Assembly: GCA_022573715.1 (NCBI GenBank)
Contig: JACZTL010000022.1
Location: forward strand, 1 to 50,976
Reading direction: 5' to 3'
DNA: 50,976 nucleotides
From: Bacteroidota bacterium
GTDB taxonomy: Bacteria; Bacteroidota; Ignavibacteria; Ignavibacteriales; Ignavibacteriaceae
Position numbers and translations under genes: made by a program. Position 1 is the first letter of the stretch, and each line of letters begins with the position of its first letter. Below are positions 20,290 to 29,038 of this stretch, piece after piece. A model generated the notes under the pieces. It searched no databases and had not been told where the DNA came from. It was given only the letters and a program-made list of their open reading frames with translations.

Positions 20290-20552
20290 AAATTTATTTC
20301 TCCGTCATCTGCAAATTCATCAGATTGCTTTTTTTCGTTTTCTATTATTTCGTCAAATTTTTCTTTTAATTCAGTGATTTTGAGTTCTGCTTCTTTTAAA
20401 GATAACATACATTCTTTAGAAAGTGAAACACCTTCTTCAAATAACTTTATAGCTTCATTCATACTTACTTCTTCATTTTCTAAAATATCGGATATTTCTT
20501 CTAATCTTTTCAGTTTATCTTCAAAATTATCGTCACTCTTTTTTTTCTTCAT
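20286..20552 (-). CDS. xseB: exodeoxyribonuclease VII small subunit
   Basis: An 88-residue all-helical protein with the family core FEDKLKRLEEISDILENEE and ALKLFEEGV-like segment (EAIKLFEEGVSL). It binds many copies per XseA chain and is needed for nuclease activity on single-stranded DNA ends. It lies 20 nt after xseA and overlaps dxs by 4 nt. Confidence 0.92.
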   Translation of the reverse strand: MKKKKSDDNFEDKLKRLEEISDILENEEVSMNEAIKLFEEGVSLSKECMLSLKEAELKITELKEKFDEIIENEKKQSDEFADDGEINL

Positions 20553-20572
20553 AATACAAAATATTTATTATG

Positions 20573-21754
20573 TTAATCAAGTTTTATTTCTTTATCATAA
20601 AATTTTAAGATGGCAGGCTTTTTAGAATTAAAATTTTTTGCCCTTGTTATAAATTTAGAATCTTGTTTGACCAAAGCAAATCCTCTCTTTAATGTTTTTT
20701 TCAAATCAAAACTTTCAATTGATTTTATCAATAGATATAAATTGTTTTTAGTATAAGCCATTTTCTTATCAATATTGTTAAATAACTTATACACTAAGTT
20801 ATCAACTTTTTGATAATTTTGTTTTACAAAATTTTCAGGTAATTTAAATCCGTATGAATTTATTACTCTTCCAATTTTAATATGCGAATATGAAATTTTT
20901 TCTTTTACTCTTTGTTCTGAACTTTCAACAAAATCTTCAATAAAAGAAGCAATTTCATTTTGATTTGGTGTTGCCAATTCCATAGCTGCAGTGGGAGTAG
21001 GAGCTCTTAAATCTGCTACAAAATCAGCAATAGTAAAATCTATTTCGTGACCAATACCTGCAATAATAGGTATTTTTGAATTGAAAATTGCTCTTGCTAC
21101 AATTTCTTCATTAAACGCCCAAAGATCTTCAATAGAACCTCCTCCTCTTCCAACTATAATTATATCGATATCATTTTTTTTATTTAACTTTTTAATGCTA
21201 ATTGCTATAGATTCAGCAGCACCGCTGCCCTGAACTTTTGAAGGTGCAATAACAAGTTCAACAAGCGGATATCTTCTCTCGGCAACACTTATCATATCTT
21301 GAAATGCTGCTCCGCCAATAGCAGTAACTACACCTATTTTTTTAGGAAATGCTGGGATGGGTTTTTTGGACTCTACATTAAAAAGTCCTTCATCGGAAAG
21401 TTTTTTCTTTAATCTTTCGAAGGCTGCCTGCAATTCACCCACACCGGCAGGCTTCATAGAACGAACATCTATTTGATAGCTACCTCGAGGAGGGTAAACT
21501 GTCAGCTTTCCGTTCAACGTTATCTTCATCCCATCTTCAGGGGTAAAGAAAACATAGTTGTTGAAACCTTTCCACATTGTACAAGATATTGCAGCATTCT
21601 TATCTTTTAGACTAAAATACCAATGTCCTGAAACATGAGCTTTAAAATTTGATATTTCACCCTGTACAGATATCTTTTCAAAATTAGTTTCTAAAGTTTG
21701 TTTAATTTGTTTTGTTAACTCTGAAACTGTAGGTATGTCGTTAAATAAATCCAT
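20573..21754 (-). CDS. xseA: exodeoxyribonuclease VII large subunit
   Basis: The catalytic subunit of ExoVII, 393 residues. The OB-fold at residues ~20-100 contains [21 protein letters not shown], followed by the nuclease core with [30 protein letters not shown] and [25 protein letters not shown]-like segment. It is slightly short compared with enterobacterial XseA, as is usual in Bacteroidota relatives. It starts 11 nt after the stop of the DNA methyltransferase gene. Confidence 0.96.
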   Translation of the reverse strand: [393 protein letters not shown]

Positions 21755-21765
21755 TACTAATATTT

Positions 21766-22632
21766 TTATTTTTCTTTCCTAAAAATTAAGCAATACTGAT
21801 GATGTCTGTTTGATACCCATGCATTATTAACACCTAAGGCAATTAGAGGTTTATCGTCCTGAAGCCAGATTTTTTCATCTTTTAAAACCCAGCTTTTATC
21901 ACCCCTTTTTGTTAAGGATATTGCAGTATCAAATGCCAAAGGAAATAATTTACTTTTATAATACACGTTATTTGTAATTATTGTTAAATAACCGTCCTCT
22001 TTTGTGCATTCAAATACTTCATCAAATATTTTCGCCTGTTCTTCAATAAATTTTTCATAATTTTTTATATTGCCTATATCTTTTTTATTGACAGAATATT
22101 TTGTAGCGAGATCTTTCTCGCTTCTGTTTTTTTGTCTTAAATTATTTCTCTCAAGTTGATTCCAGTAAGGTGGTGAAGTTATAACATAATCAAACTTAAT
22201 TTCATTTAGTTTATTTTTTTTAAGTATGGTACTAAGTTCTTTCGAATCACCTTGTAAAGACAAAATATTGGACTTACAGTTTTTTTCTTTTAGCCTGTCG
22301 TTTGCTATCTTAAAAAACTTTTTTGTTAGTTCTACACCAACGGCATTTCTATTTGTTTCACCCGCGGCTAATAATGTACTTCCACTTCCTAAAAAGGGAT
22401 CTAAAACCCATTCATTTTCTCTTGTAAAAAACTCGATGAATTCCTTTACTAAAGATTCCGGAAATTTTGCAGGGTGCAATATCTCTCTATTATTTCGTCT
22501 TGCAGGACGGTGGATAAACCAGGATTTAGTAAACTTAATCCATTCTTTCCCGGTTAAAGAATTGAGTTTATTGTTCTTGTTTAACCTTCCTTTTTTACCC
22601 AGATCAATATAATTTTTTTTTGATTTTGCCAT
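21766..22632 (-). CDS. orphan DNA methyltransferase, probably N4-cytosine
   Basis: A 288-residue SAM-dependent enzyme. Motif I is DPFLGSGSTLLAA (about residue 77). Motif IV is TSPPYW (about residue 152), a form common in N4-methylcytosine enzymes, though N6-adenine cannot be excluded. Motif I precedes motif IV by only ~75 residues, so the order is unlike the usual beta-class SPPYW enzymes. A possible target-recognition part is the C-terminal ~80 residues. No restriction endonuclease is adjacent. It lies in a same-strand run between an outer membrane protein gene and xseA, suggesting a regulatory or housekeeping role. Confidence 0.85.
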   Translation of the reverse strand: MAKSKKNYIDLGKKGRLNKNNKLNSLTGKEWIKFTKSWFIHRPARRNNREILHPAKFPESLVKEFIEFFTRENEWVLDPFLGSGSTLLAAGETNRNAVGVELTKKFFKIANDRLKEKNCKSNILSLQGDSKELSTILKKNKLNEIKFDYVITSPPYWNQLERNNLRQKNRSEKDLATKYSVNKKDIGNIKNYEKFIEEQAKIFDEVFECTKEDGYLTIITNNVYYKSKLFPLAFDTAISLTKRGDKSWVLKDEKIWLQDDKPLIALGVNNAWVSNRHHQYCLIFRKEK

Positions 22633-22688
22633 AACTAAAGATAAAAAACAACAGCCCCATCTTTTTTATAATTAAGGAATGAAAATAA

Positions 22689-23522
22689 TTAAAAATGTAC
22701 AGAAAAAAAGTTTGTATACAGTCCTAACGATATTTCACTAAAATTTCTTTCCGAATGTGACTGCTGAAAATTATATCTGTAACGAACGTATAAAGTGAAT
22801 GTATCAACCACATTAAATAAACCCAATGATACGCCAACACCGATGCCGTTAAACCCGTCAAAATTTGTTACTATATCTATACCAGGAGAAATAAATTTTA
22901 CAACCGGTATTTCTTTAATATATTTATATCCAATCCTTAAAAAATTACTCCTATCTGTATTGTAAATGTGAGTATATTCTAAAGCGAAATAACTTCTAGG
23001 GAAGTTTATGCTCTCCGATCTAAAAGATATTAATGGGATTTCTTTTGTAATGCTGAAATGATTTCCGTCTTCCGTAAAAGCATAACTTGGTGTAGGGATA
23101 ATAAATATTGAAGCAAATAACATTCCGAATAAAAGAAAATTAGATTCCTTGCCAACAGAAATAATCTTAGGATAATCAACTAAGTATGTTTGACTCTCAG
23201 TAATTACATAATTTGAACTTTTTACAATTATCTTAAAAGTCAATATTGTATCTTTTAAACCAAAATTTGAAATATCAATTTTAACTTTGTGCAGTGATGT
23301 TAATTTGTCAGATATTGTATATTCAAATTTATTTGAGATCAATATTTTTGAAGTTGTAGTTTGAGTCGTAAAAAAAGAGACATTCAATTTTAACGGTTTT
23401 TCAGGAGCAATATAAGAATCTATAACATATATTTGTACAGACTTACTTTGGCAAAGAATGGTGTCGGCAAAAAAAACTATTTGAAAACCTAAAATAAATA
23501 ATATCAGCAGAAATCTTTTCAA
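22689..23522 (-). CDS. exported protein, probable outer membrane beta protein
   Basis: The product is 277 residues with a signal peptide (hydrophobic core LLILFILGFQIVFFADTIL). An Ig-like N-terminal half of about 110 residues follows, then a hydrophobic segment near residue 130. The C-terminal half has alternating strands (FALEYTHIY, FLRIGYKYI, LYVRYRYNF) and ends in SVHF with a terminal Phe. This suggests a small barrel or barrel-associated protein. No named family is recognised. It begins 6 nt after the metB-like gene. Confidence 0.55.
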   Translation of the reverse strand: MKRFLLILFILGFQIVFFADTILCQSKSVQIYVIDSYIAPEKPLKLNVSFFTTQTTTSKILISNKFEYTISDKLTSLHKVKIDISNFGLKDTILTFKIIVKSSNYVITESQTYLVDYPKIISVGKESNFLLFGMLFASIFIIPTPSYAFTEDGNHFSITKEIPLISFRSESINFPRSYFALEYTHIYNTDRSNFLRIGYKYIKEIPVVKFISPGIDIVTNFDGFNGIGVGVSLGLFNVVDTFTLYVRYRYNFQQSHSERNFSEISLGLYTNFFSVHF

Positions 23523-23528
23523 AAAATA

Positions 23529-24662
23529 TTATCCTAAAATATTATCAATATCTTCAATCAAATCTTCAATATCTTCAATGCCTACTGAAAAGCGAATAAG
23601 ACTTTCTGTAAGTCCCATTTTATTTCTCTCTTCTTTAGGCACAGCTGCGTGTGTCATACTTGCCGGATGACAAACCAGGCTTTCCACTCCGCCAAGACTT
23701 TCTGCAAGAGTGAAAACTTTTACATTGTTCACAACTTTTTTCGCAATTTCAATATCACCAAAATCAACTGAAATTATACCACCAAATCCTCTCATCTGTT
23801 TTTTTGCAAGTTCGTGTTGTGGATGTGATTTTAATCCGGGGTAGTAAACTTTTTTTGCCTTTTCATTTTGATCAAAATACTCCGCTAATTGATTTGCATT
23901 TTTTTCGTGCCTTTCCATTCTTACTGCAAGTGTTTTTGTAGCTCTTAAAATAAGCCAGCAGTCAAACGGACCAGGAATTGCGCCTGCAGCATTTTGAATA
24001 TATCTAAGTCTATCGTTAATTTTTTCATCACTTGTCACTATTATTCCGCTCACTACATCACTGTGTCCGTTAATATATTTTGTTGAACTGTGAAGCACAA
24101 TATCGCAGCCGAGTTCCAAAGGATTTTGAAAATACGGACTCATAAATGTGTTATCTACTATAGAATTAAAATTATGCTTTTTACAAATTTCAGCAACTCC
24201 TTTAAGGTCTGTAATTGTAAGCATGGGATTCGTTGGTGTTTCAACAAATACAAGCTTAGTGTTTGGTTTAATTGCATCTTCAATATTTTTAAGATCCGAA
24301 GTATTCACCCACGAATAATCCAAACCAAAATCTTTTAAAACCAATTCATACAAGCGGTAAGTTCCGCCGTAAACATTGTTTGAAATTATAATGTGATCAC
24401 CGGATTTTACAAGGTTCATAAGGGCATTTGTTGCTGCTAAACCTGAGCTGAAAGCAATTCCGTATTTACCTTTTTCAAGGACTGCAATATTTTTTTCAAG
24501 GGATTCCCTTGTTAAATTTTGCGTCCTTCCATATTCGTATCCTTTATGTTTACCAAGTTCTTCTTGTGCATAAGTTGATGTTTGATATATTGGTGTAATT
24601 ACTGCACCTGTTTTTAAATCAGGTTCCTGCCCGGCATGAATTGCATCAGTTGAGAATCCCAT
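23529..24662 (-). CDS. metB: cystathionine gamma-synthase/gamma-lyase
   Basis: A PLP enzyme of the Cys/Met metabolism family, 377 residues. The PLP lysine lies in SSTKYINGHSDV, the cofactor-phosphate loop in SGLAATNALM, and the C-terminal substrate segment is ESLGGVESLVCHPASMTHA. Sequence alone does not separate gamma-synthase (methionine direction) from gamma-lyase (cysteine direction). The cystathionine beta-synthase-like gene 83 nt upstream favours reverse transsulfuration, homocysteine to cysteine. Confidence 0.9.
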   Translation of the reverse strand: MGFSTDAIHAGQEPDLKTGAVITPIYQTSTYAQEELGKHKGYEYGRTQNLTRESLEKNIAVLEKGKYGIAFSSGLAATNALMNLVKSGDHIIISNNVYGGTYRLYELVLKDFGLDYSWVNTSDLKNIEDAIKPNTKLVFVETPTNPMLTITDLKGVAEICKKHNFNSIVDNTFMSPYFQNPLELGCDIVLHSSTKYINGHSDVVSGIIVTSDEKINDRLRYIQNAAGAIPGPFDCWLILRATKTLAVRMERHEKNANQLAEYFDQNEKAKKVYYPGLKSHPQHELAKKQMRGFGGIISVDFGDIEIAKKVVNNVKVFTLAESLGGVESLVCHPASMTHAAVPKEERNKMGLTESLIRFSVGIEDIEDLIEDIDNILG

Positions 24663-24699
24663 AAATTTTTTCCTTTTAATAAAAATTTATTAATAATTA

Positions 24700-24727
24700 T
24701 GTCATCCCCGCGCAAGCGGGAATCGTC
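24700..24727. repeat. short palindromic dispersed repeat
   Basis: TGTCATCCCCGCGCAAGCGG followed by GAATCGTC contains CCCGC and GCGGG arms around a small loop. It sits in the 83-nt gap between cbs and the metB-like gene and resembles the outer arms of the composite element at 3907-3970. Repeats of this shape are common between genes in many bacteria. Confidence 0.65.
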
Positions 24728-24745
24728 TTGTTATTAAATTTAATT

Positions 24746-26110
24746 TTATAAATCTGAATGTTCAATAATATCATATCTTGTAACTATATCTATTATTCTT
24801 CCGTATTCGGTAACAAGAATTGCAGGCGAATCACTTAAATAATTTTTTACTGCTGAAATTTCAGTCTTATCATCAATAGGTGGTAAACTTTTTTCCATCA
24901 CTTGTGAAATTGGTTTAGTCAACAATTCAGGTTCTTTTAAAACAAGAGTCATCAATTGTGATTCTCTCACACTTCCTACAGAAATTCCGTCATCAATTAC
25001 AGGCAATTGAGAGAAACCACGTAAGTTAAGTAACTCTATGGCTGTTTTTATCTTGTCTGTTGATTTTACAGAAACGAGTTCCCTTTCTTTCCCCAAGTTT
25101 TTTGCTTCAATTATATCTTTAAGAGTTTTTGTGCCGCTTGTTGATAATCTTTTATCCCTTAACCATTCGTTGCTGTGAAATTTAGTTAAATATCTTTCGC
25201 CTGTATCGCAGACTATAAAAACTATTACAGCATTTTCATCCAACTCAGCGGCTACTTGAAGCATGGCTGATACAATTGTTCCCGTACTCCCACCGCTGAA
25301 TATCCCCTCTTCAATTGTCAATAAACGTGCATACTTAAATGAATCCTGATCGGTTATATTAATAATTTTATCAATATACTGAAAATGAACATTTGCCGGC
25401 AAACAATCCTGCCCGATACCTTCAACTAAATAAGGTTCACCTTCAGCTAAATTCCCGGTCTCTTTATATTCTTTAAAAATTGAACCGAATGGATCCGCAC
25501 CAATTATTTGAACATCAGGATTTTTTTCCTTTAAATATCGTCCGACTCCGCTTATAGTACCGCCGGTTCCTATTCCCGTTATAAAGTGAGTTATTTTTCC
25601 ATCGGTTTGTCTCCAAATTTCCGGTCCTGTGGTTTTATAATGCGCCTCAGGGTTTGAAGAATTTCCATATTGGTACAAATAAATTGAATTAGGCGTTTCC
25701 TTTTCTATTTTTCGTGCAACATTTATATAAAAATCGGGATGGTCGTGTTCCAATTCATTTGATACAACAATTACATCAGTACCCAAAGCTTTTAAATAAT
25801 TGATTTTTTCGGCACTAACTTTGTCAGTTAGAACGCAAATTGATTTATAGCCTTTTACGGCACAGGCAAGTGAAAGAGCAATACCCGTATTTCCGCTTGT
25901 TGCTTCTATGATTGTTCCGCCTGGTTTTATTTTTCCGTCTTTTTCTGCGGCTTCAAGCATAAAAATACCTATTCTGTCTTTAACGCTGCCACCCGGATTT
26001 AAAGATTCCAATTTGGCAAATATTTGTGGTTTCAATCCTTTATTAATTCTATTAATTTTTATAAGGGGTGTGTTGCCTATTGCTTCTAAAATATTGTTCT
26101 TAAATTCCAT
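24746..26110 (-). CDS. cbs: cystathionine beta-synthase (or cysteine synthase) with CBS domains
   Basis: A PLP-dependent beta-replacement enzyme, 454 residues. The catalytic domain (residues ~1-325) shows GNTPLIKINRI, the PLP lysine in GGSVKDRIG, the ATSGNTGIALSLA loop and GIGTGGTISGVGRYLK. Residues ~340-454 form a pair of CBS modules, which in relatives bind adenosyl ligands. It would condense serine with homocysteine, the first step of reverse transsulfuration. It starts the long minus-strand run ending at the response-regulator remnant. Confidence 0.88.
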   Translation of the reverse strand: MEFKNNILEAIGNTPLIKINRINKGLKPQIFAKLESLNPGGSVKDRIGIFMLEAAEKDGKIKPGGTIIEATSGNTGIALSLACAVKGYKSICVLTDKVSAEKINYLKALGTDVIVVSNELEHDHPDFYINVARKIEKETPNSIYLYQYGNSSNPEAHYKTTGPEIWRQTDGKITHFITGIGTGGTISGVGRYLKEKNPDVQIIGADPFGSIFKEYKETGNLAEGEPYLVEGIGQDCLPANVHFQYIDKIINITDQDSFKYARLLTIEEGIFSGGSTGTIVSAMLQVAAELDENAVIVFIVCDTGERYLTKFHSNEWLRDKRLSTSGTKTLKDIIEAKNLGKERELVSVKSTDKIKTAIELLNLRGFSQLPVIDDGISVGSVRESQLMTLVLKEPELLTKPISQVMEKSLPPIDDKTEISAVKNYLSDSPAILVTEYGRIIDIVTRYDIIEHSDL

Positions 26111-26274
26111 TCAAAAATTCCTGTTTTTTTTGATATTTCTTCCCGGTATTTAAATAATTATTTAAATAATTAACAATTATAAACAAATGAATTGAATGAT
26201 TAAAGGTTCATTTTTGTATGTTATCAAATATTATTTAATTCTTAAAAGAAAATAAGTTTTATATTAAAAAATAA

Positions 26275-27387
26275 ATGAAATTTTTTAACTTACATTCTGA
26301 AAATATTTTCAGCCGTCTCTCCGTAGACTTCGTCACCGAGACGAGAATAAATAAAATATTATTTCTTGTATTTATTTCCTTATTTGGTTTAGCTTGCGAA
26401 AATAAAACCGATAAAGAATTAACTATCCAAAAAATTATTACGTATTCAGTAAACTCAAGTATTAGAGCATTGGAAGTTGTAAATGATTCCACAGTTTGGT
26501 TTGCCGGTTCGGGAGGAATTTACGGCTACACAGAAAATAATGGAGATTCTTGGAATATTGACAGCATAAAAACCGGGAATATTGTTCCGCATTTTCGTTC
26601 CATTGCAGTTACAAATAAAGCCGTATTCCTGCTGAGTATTGCCTCCCCCGCTTTGCTCTACAAATCAAATGATAAAGGAAAAAACTGGGAAATTGTATTC
26701 AGAGATAATGACTCAACTGCATTCTATGATGCTTTAGTATTTTGGAATGACAAAGATGGTATTGCTATGGGCGACCCGACAGAAGGTTGTTTATCAGTAA
26801 TATTAACAAGAGACGGGGGAAACTCTTGGCAGAAAATTCCCTGCAGTAAACTTCCACAAACATACAAAGGCGAAGCAGCATTTGCAGCAAGTAATTCAAA
26901 TATAGCATTATACGGAAGTAACCTTTGGATTGTAACCGGAGGCAAAAAAGCAAGGGTATTTCATTCAGCAGACAAAGGAAATAATTGGGAAGTTTTTGAC
27001 ACACCTATTATTCAAGGCGGACAGATGACAGGTATTTATTCGGTTGATTTTTATGACGACAAAACCGGGATAATATTCGGCGGCGACTGGAATAACAAAG
27101 AACAGAATACAAAAAATAAAGCCGTAACAAATGATGGAGGGAAAACTTGGAAATTAATTGGAGGTAGTAAAAGTCCGGGTTACAGATCTTGTGTAAGATA
27201 TGTACCTCACACTGGGGGGAAACAAATAATTGCTGTGGGAATCCCGGGAATTTCAATATCAAAAGATGGGGGCAAAAATTGGCGAAAAATAAGTAATGAA
27301 AGTTTTTACACAATTAGATTCGGCAGTTCATTTAAATCAGCTTGGCTTGCAGGAAATAAAAAAATTGGTAAAATTATTTGGGAATAA
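26275..27387 (+). CDS. Asp-box (BNR/Ycf48-like) repeat lipoprotein
   Basis: The 370-residue product has six Asp-box motifs of the S/TxDxGxxW type (for example KSNDKGKNW, LTRDGGNSW, VTNDGGKTW, ISKDGGKNW), which mark blades of a beta-propeller. A lipoprotein signal (KILFLVFISLFGLAC) precedes them. Relatives in Bacteroidota are annotated as oxidoreductase-like or BNR proteins without known activity. The signal is preceded by an odd ~24-residue stretch. Part of it (about residues 14-24) is translated from a dispersed palindromic repeat at 26315-26345. No other ATG lies before the hydrophobic core, so the start is ATG 26275. Confidence 0.8.
   Translation: MKFFNLHSENIFSRLSVDFVTETRINKILFLVFISLFGLACENKTDKELTIQKIITYSVNSSIRALEVVNDSTVWFAGSGGIYGYTENNGDSWNIDSIKTGNIVPHFRSIAVTNKAVFLLSIASPALLYKSNDKGKNWEIVFRDNDSTAFYDALVFWNDKDGIAMGDPTEGCLSVILTRDGGNSWQKIPCSKLPQTYKGEAAFAASNSNIALYGSNLWIVTGGKKARVFHSADKGNNWEVFDTPIIQGGQMTGIYSVDFYDDKTGIIFGGDWNNKEQNTKNKAVTNDGGKTWKLIGGSKSPGYRSCVRYVPHTGGKQIIAVGIPGISISKDGGKNWRKISNESFYTIRFGSSFKSAWLAGNKKIGKIIWE
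26315..26345. repeat. dispersed repeat inside the signal-peptide region of a lipoprotein gene
   Basis: CGTCTC (26314-26319) and GAGACG (26338-26343) form an inverted repeat around a short loop. Read on the minus strand, the element is nearly the same as 3927-3958, with AAGTCTACGGAGAG in common. It is in frame with the coding sequence and adds residues before the hydrophobic core. Confidence 0.65.
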
Positions 27388-27434
27388 TTATTTCAATTAC
27401 AAATTATTTTCACACTTTCGGGAAAAACATCCCT

Positions 27435-28337
27435 TTACTTAAAACTAAACCCTCTTAAAAAGTCCTCTGTTGTCATTCTTCTGCTTCCCTCTTTTTGAAG
27501 TTCAAGAATTTTCAAACACCCGTCACCGCAGCCAATATAAAGTTCTGTTTTAGTTTGAAATATTTCAGAAGGCGATAAATCTTTTTTGTCAACTAATTCA
27601 GATTTATAAATTTTTATCATTTTTTTATTGTGTATAAAAAAAGTACAAGGGTAAGGTGAGAGTCCGCGTATTTGATTATGAATATACTCTGCAGAATTAT
27701 TCCAATTAATTTTGGCAGTTTCTTTTTTAATCTTTGGTGCGGGTGAAGTACAAGAATTATCCTGTTGCAATAATTTAAATTTTTGTTCTTCAATCAAATC
27801 AACTGTATCTAAAACTACTTTTGCACCAATAATACTCATCTTATCGTGTAGACTGCCGAAATCATCTTTTTCATCAATATTTATTTTTTCTTGGAGATAA
27901 ATTTTCCCGGTATCAACTTTTTCTTCAAGAGCAAAAGTTGTAACACCTGTTTCTTTTTCGCCTTTCATTATTGCCCATTGAATTGGGGCGGCGCCTCTAA
28001 ATTTTGGCAAAAGAGAACCGTGCAGATTAAATGAACCGAATTTAGGGATAGTAAAAACTTCAGGCGGTAAAATTCTGAAAGCAACCACTACGAAAATATC
28101 GGCATTTATTTTTTTTAAATCAGATATAAAGTTTTCATCTTTTAATTTTTCAGGCTGTAAAACAGGCACATTATTTTTAAGTGCAAATTCTTTAATCGGT
28201 GTATATGATATTTTCCTACCCCTTCCTCTTTGTTTATCCGGTGCCGTTACAACTGCCGATATTTTATGTTTGCTATTATACAAGGTTTCAAGAGAAGGAA
28301 CAGAAAAATCCGGTGTACCCATAAATATTATGTTCAT
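27435..28337 (-). CDS. fmt: methionyl-tRNA formyltransferase
   Basis: The enzyme formylates initiator Met-tRNA using 10-formyl-THF. It has 300 residues. The catalytic region FNLHGSLLPKFRGAAPIQWA contains the Asn-His pair and the SLLP signature, and a C-terminal OB-like domain follows from about residue 205. Its start overlaps the def stop by 4 nt; def-fmt is a classic pair, since deformylase removes the group that this enzyme adds. Confidence 0.97.
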   Translation of the reverse strand: MNIIFMGTPDFSVPSLETLYNSKHKISAVVTAPDKQRGRGRKISYTPIKEFALKNNVPVLQPEKLKDENFISDLKKINADIFVVVAFRILPPEVFTIPKFGSFNLHGSLLPKFRGAAPIQWAIMKGEKETGVTTFALEEKVDTGKIYLQEKINIDEKDDFGSLHDKMSIIGAKVVLDTVDLIEEQKFKLLQQDNSCTSPAPKIKKETAKINWNNSAEYIHNQIRGLSPYPCTFFIHNKKMIKIYKSELVDKKDLSPSEIFQTKTELYIGCGDGCLKILELQKEGSRRMTTEDFLRGFSFK

Positions 28338-28897
28338 ATCAATTGGTAATCAACGCTTGTACTTGTAGGGTATTCAAATTCTACTTTGCGTCTTTTAATA
28401 TTATTGAGAGGTTTTTTAAATTTCTTTTTAAGTTCATCTGAAATCAAATCAGTAAATAAAATTCCCTGAAGATGATCATACTCGTGCTGTATAACTCTTG
28501 CAAGCAATCCGTCTACTTTTATTCTATGTTTTTTGAAATCCGTATCTTGATACACAAGTGTAATTGATTTCGGACGAACAACATCACCCCTAACATCAGG
28601 GATGCTCAAACATCCTTCTTCTATAGTAATTGTTTCATCGGAACGCTTTATAATTTTTGGATTAATAATTGCCATAGGCTTTTTATCTTCTTCACCTTCC
28701 ATTTTAGATATATCAACCAAAAAAATGGCTTTATCTGCTCCGACCTGGGGAGCCGCCAAACCGATACCGTATGCATTATGCATTGTTTCAAACATATCGG
28801 TAATAAGTTTGATAGTTTCAAAATTGATTTCTTTTACTTTAGAAATTTTTTTCCTAAGTATTTTATCGCCATATAATGTGATCGGCAATAATGACAT
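28334..28897 (-). CDS. def: peptide deformylase
   Basis: A metalloenzyme removing N-formyl groups from nascent proteins, 187 residues. All three motifs are present: GIGLAAPQVG, EEGCLSIPD with the metal Cys, and QHEYDHLQG with the HExxH metal site. A C-terminal extension of ~20 residues is mildly longer than in E. coli. It precedes fmt with a 4-nt overlap. An AGGAGAACGA ribosome-binding site lies just upstream of the ATG at 28897. Confidence 0.97.
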   Translation of the reverse strand: MSLLPITLYGDKILRKKISKVKEINFETIKLITDMFETMHNAYGIGLAAPQVGADKAIFLVDISKMEGEEDKKPMAIINPKIIKRSDETITIEEGCLSIPDVRGDVVRPKSITLVYQDTDFKKHRIKVDGLLARVIQHEYDHLQGILFTDLISDELKKKFKKPLNNIKRRKVEFEYPTSTSVDYQLI

Positions 28898-29038
28898 TCG
28901 TTCTCCTCATATTTTATTTCTGTAATTCAGTAAATAAACAATTATTTGATAGGTGTACAATAATTTATTATGTTAAATAAATAATGATTTTACTTACATA
29001 AAATAGCCAAAATCAATCTTTAAAGTAAAATATAAAGT

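Noticed and set aside
21766-22632. Restriction-modification system
   Set aside because: Only the methyltransferase is present; neighbours are an outer membrane protein and ExoVII, with no endonuclease or specificity gene.
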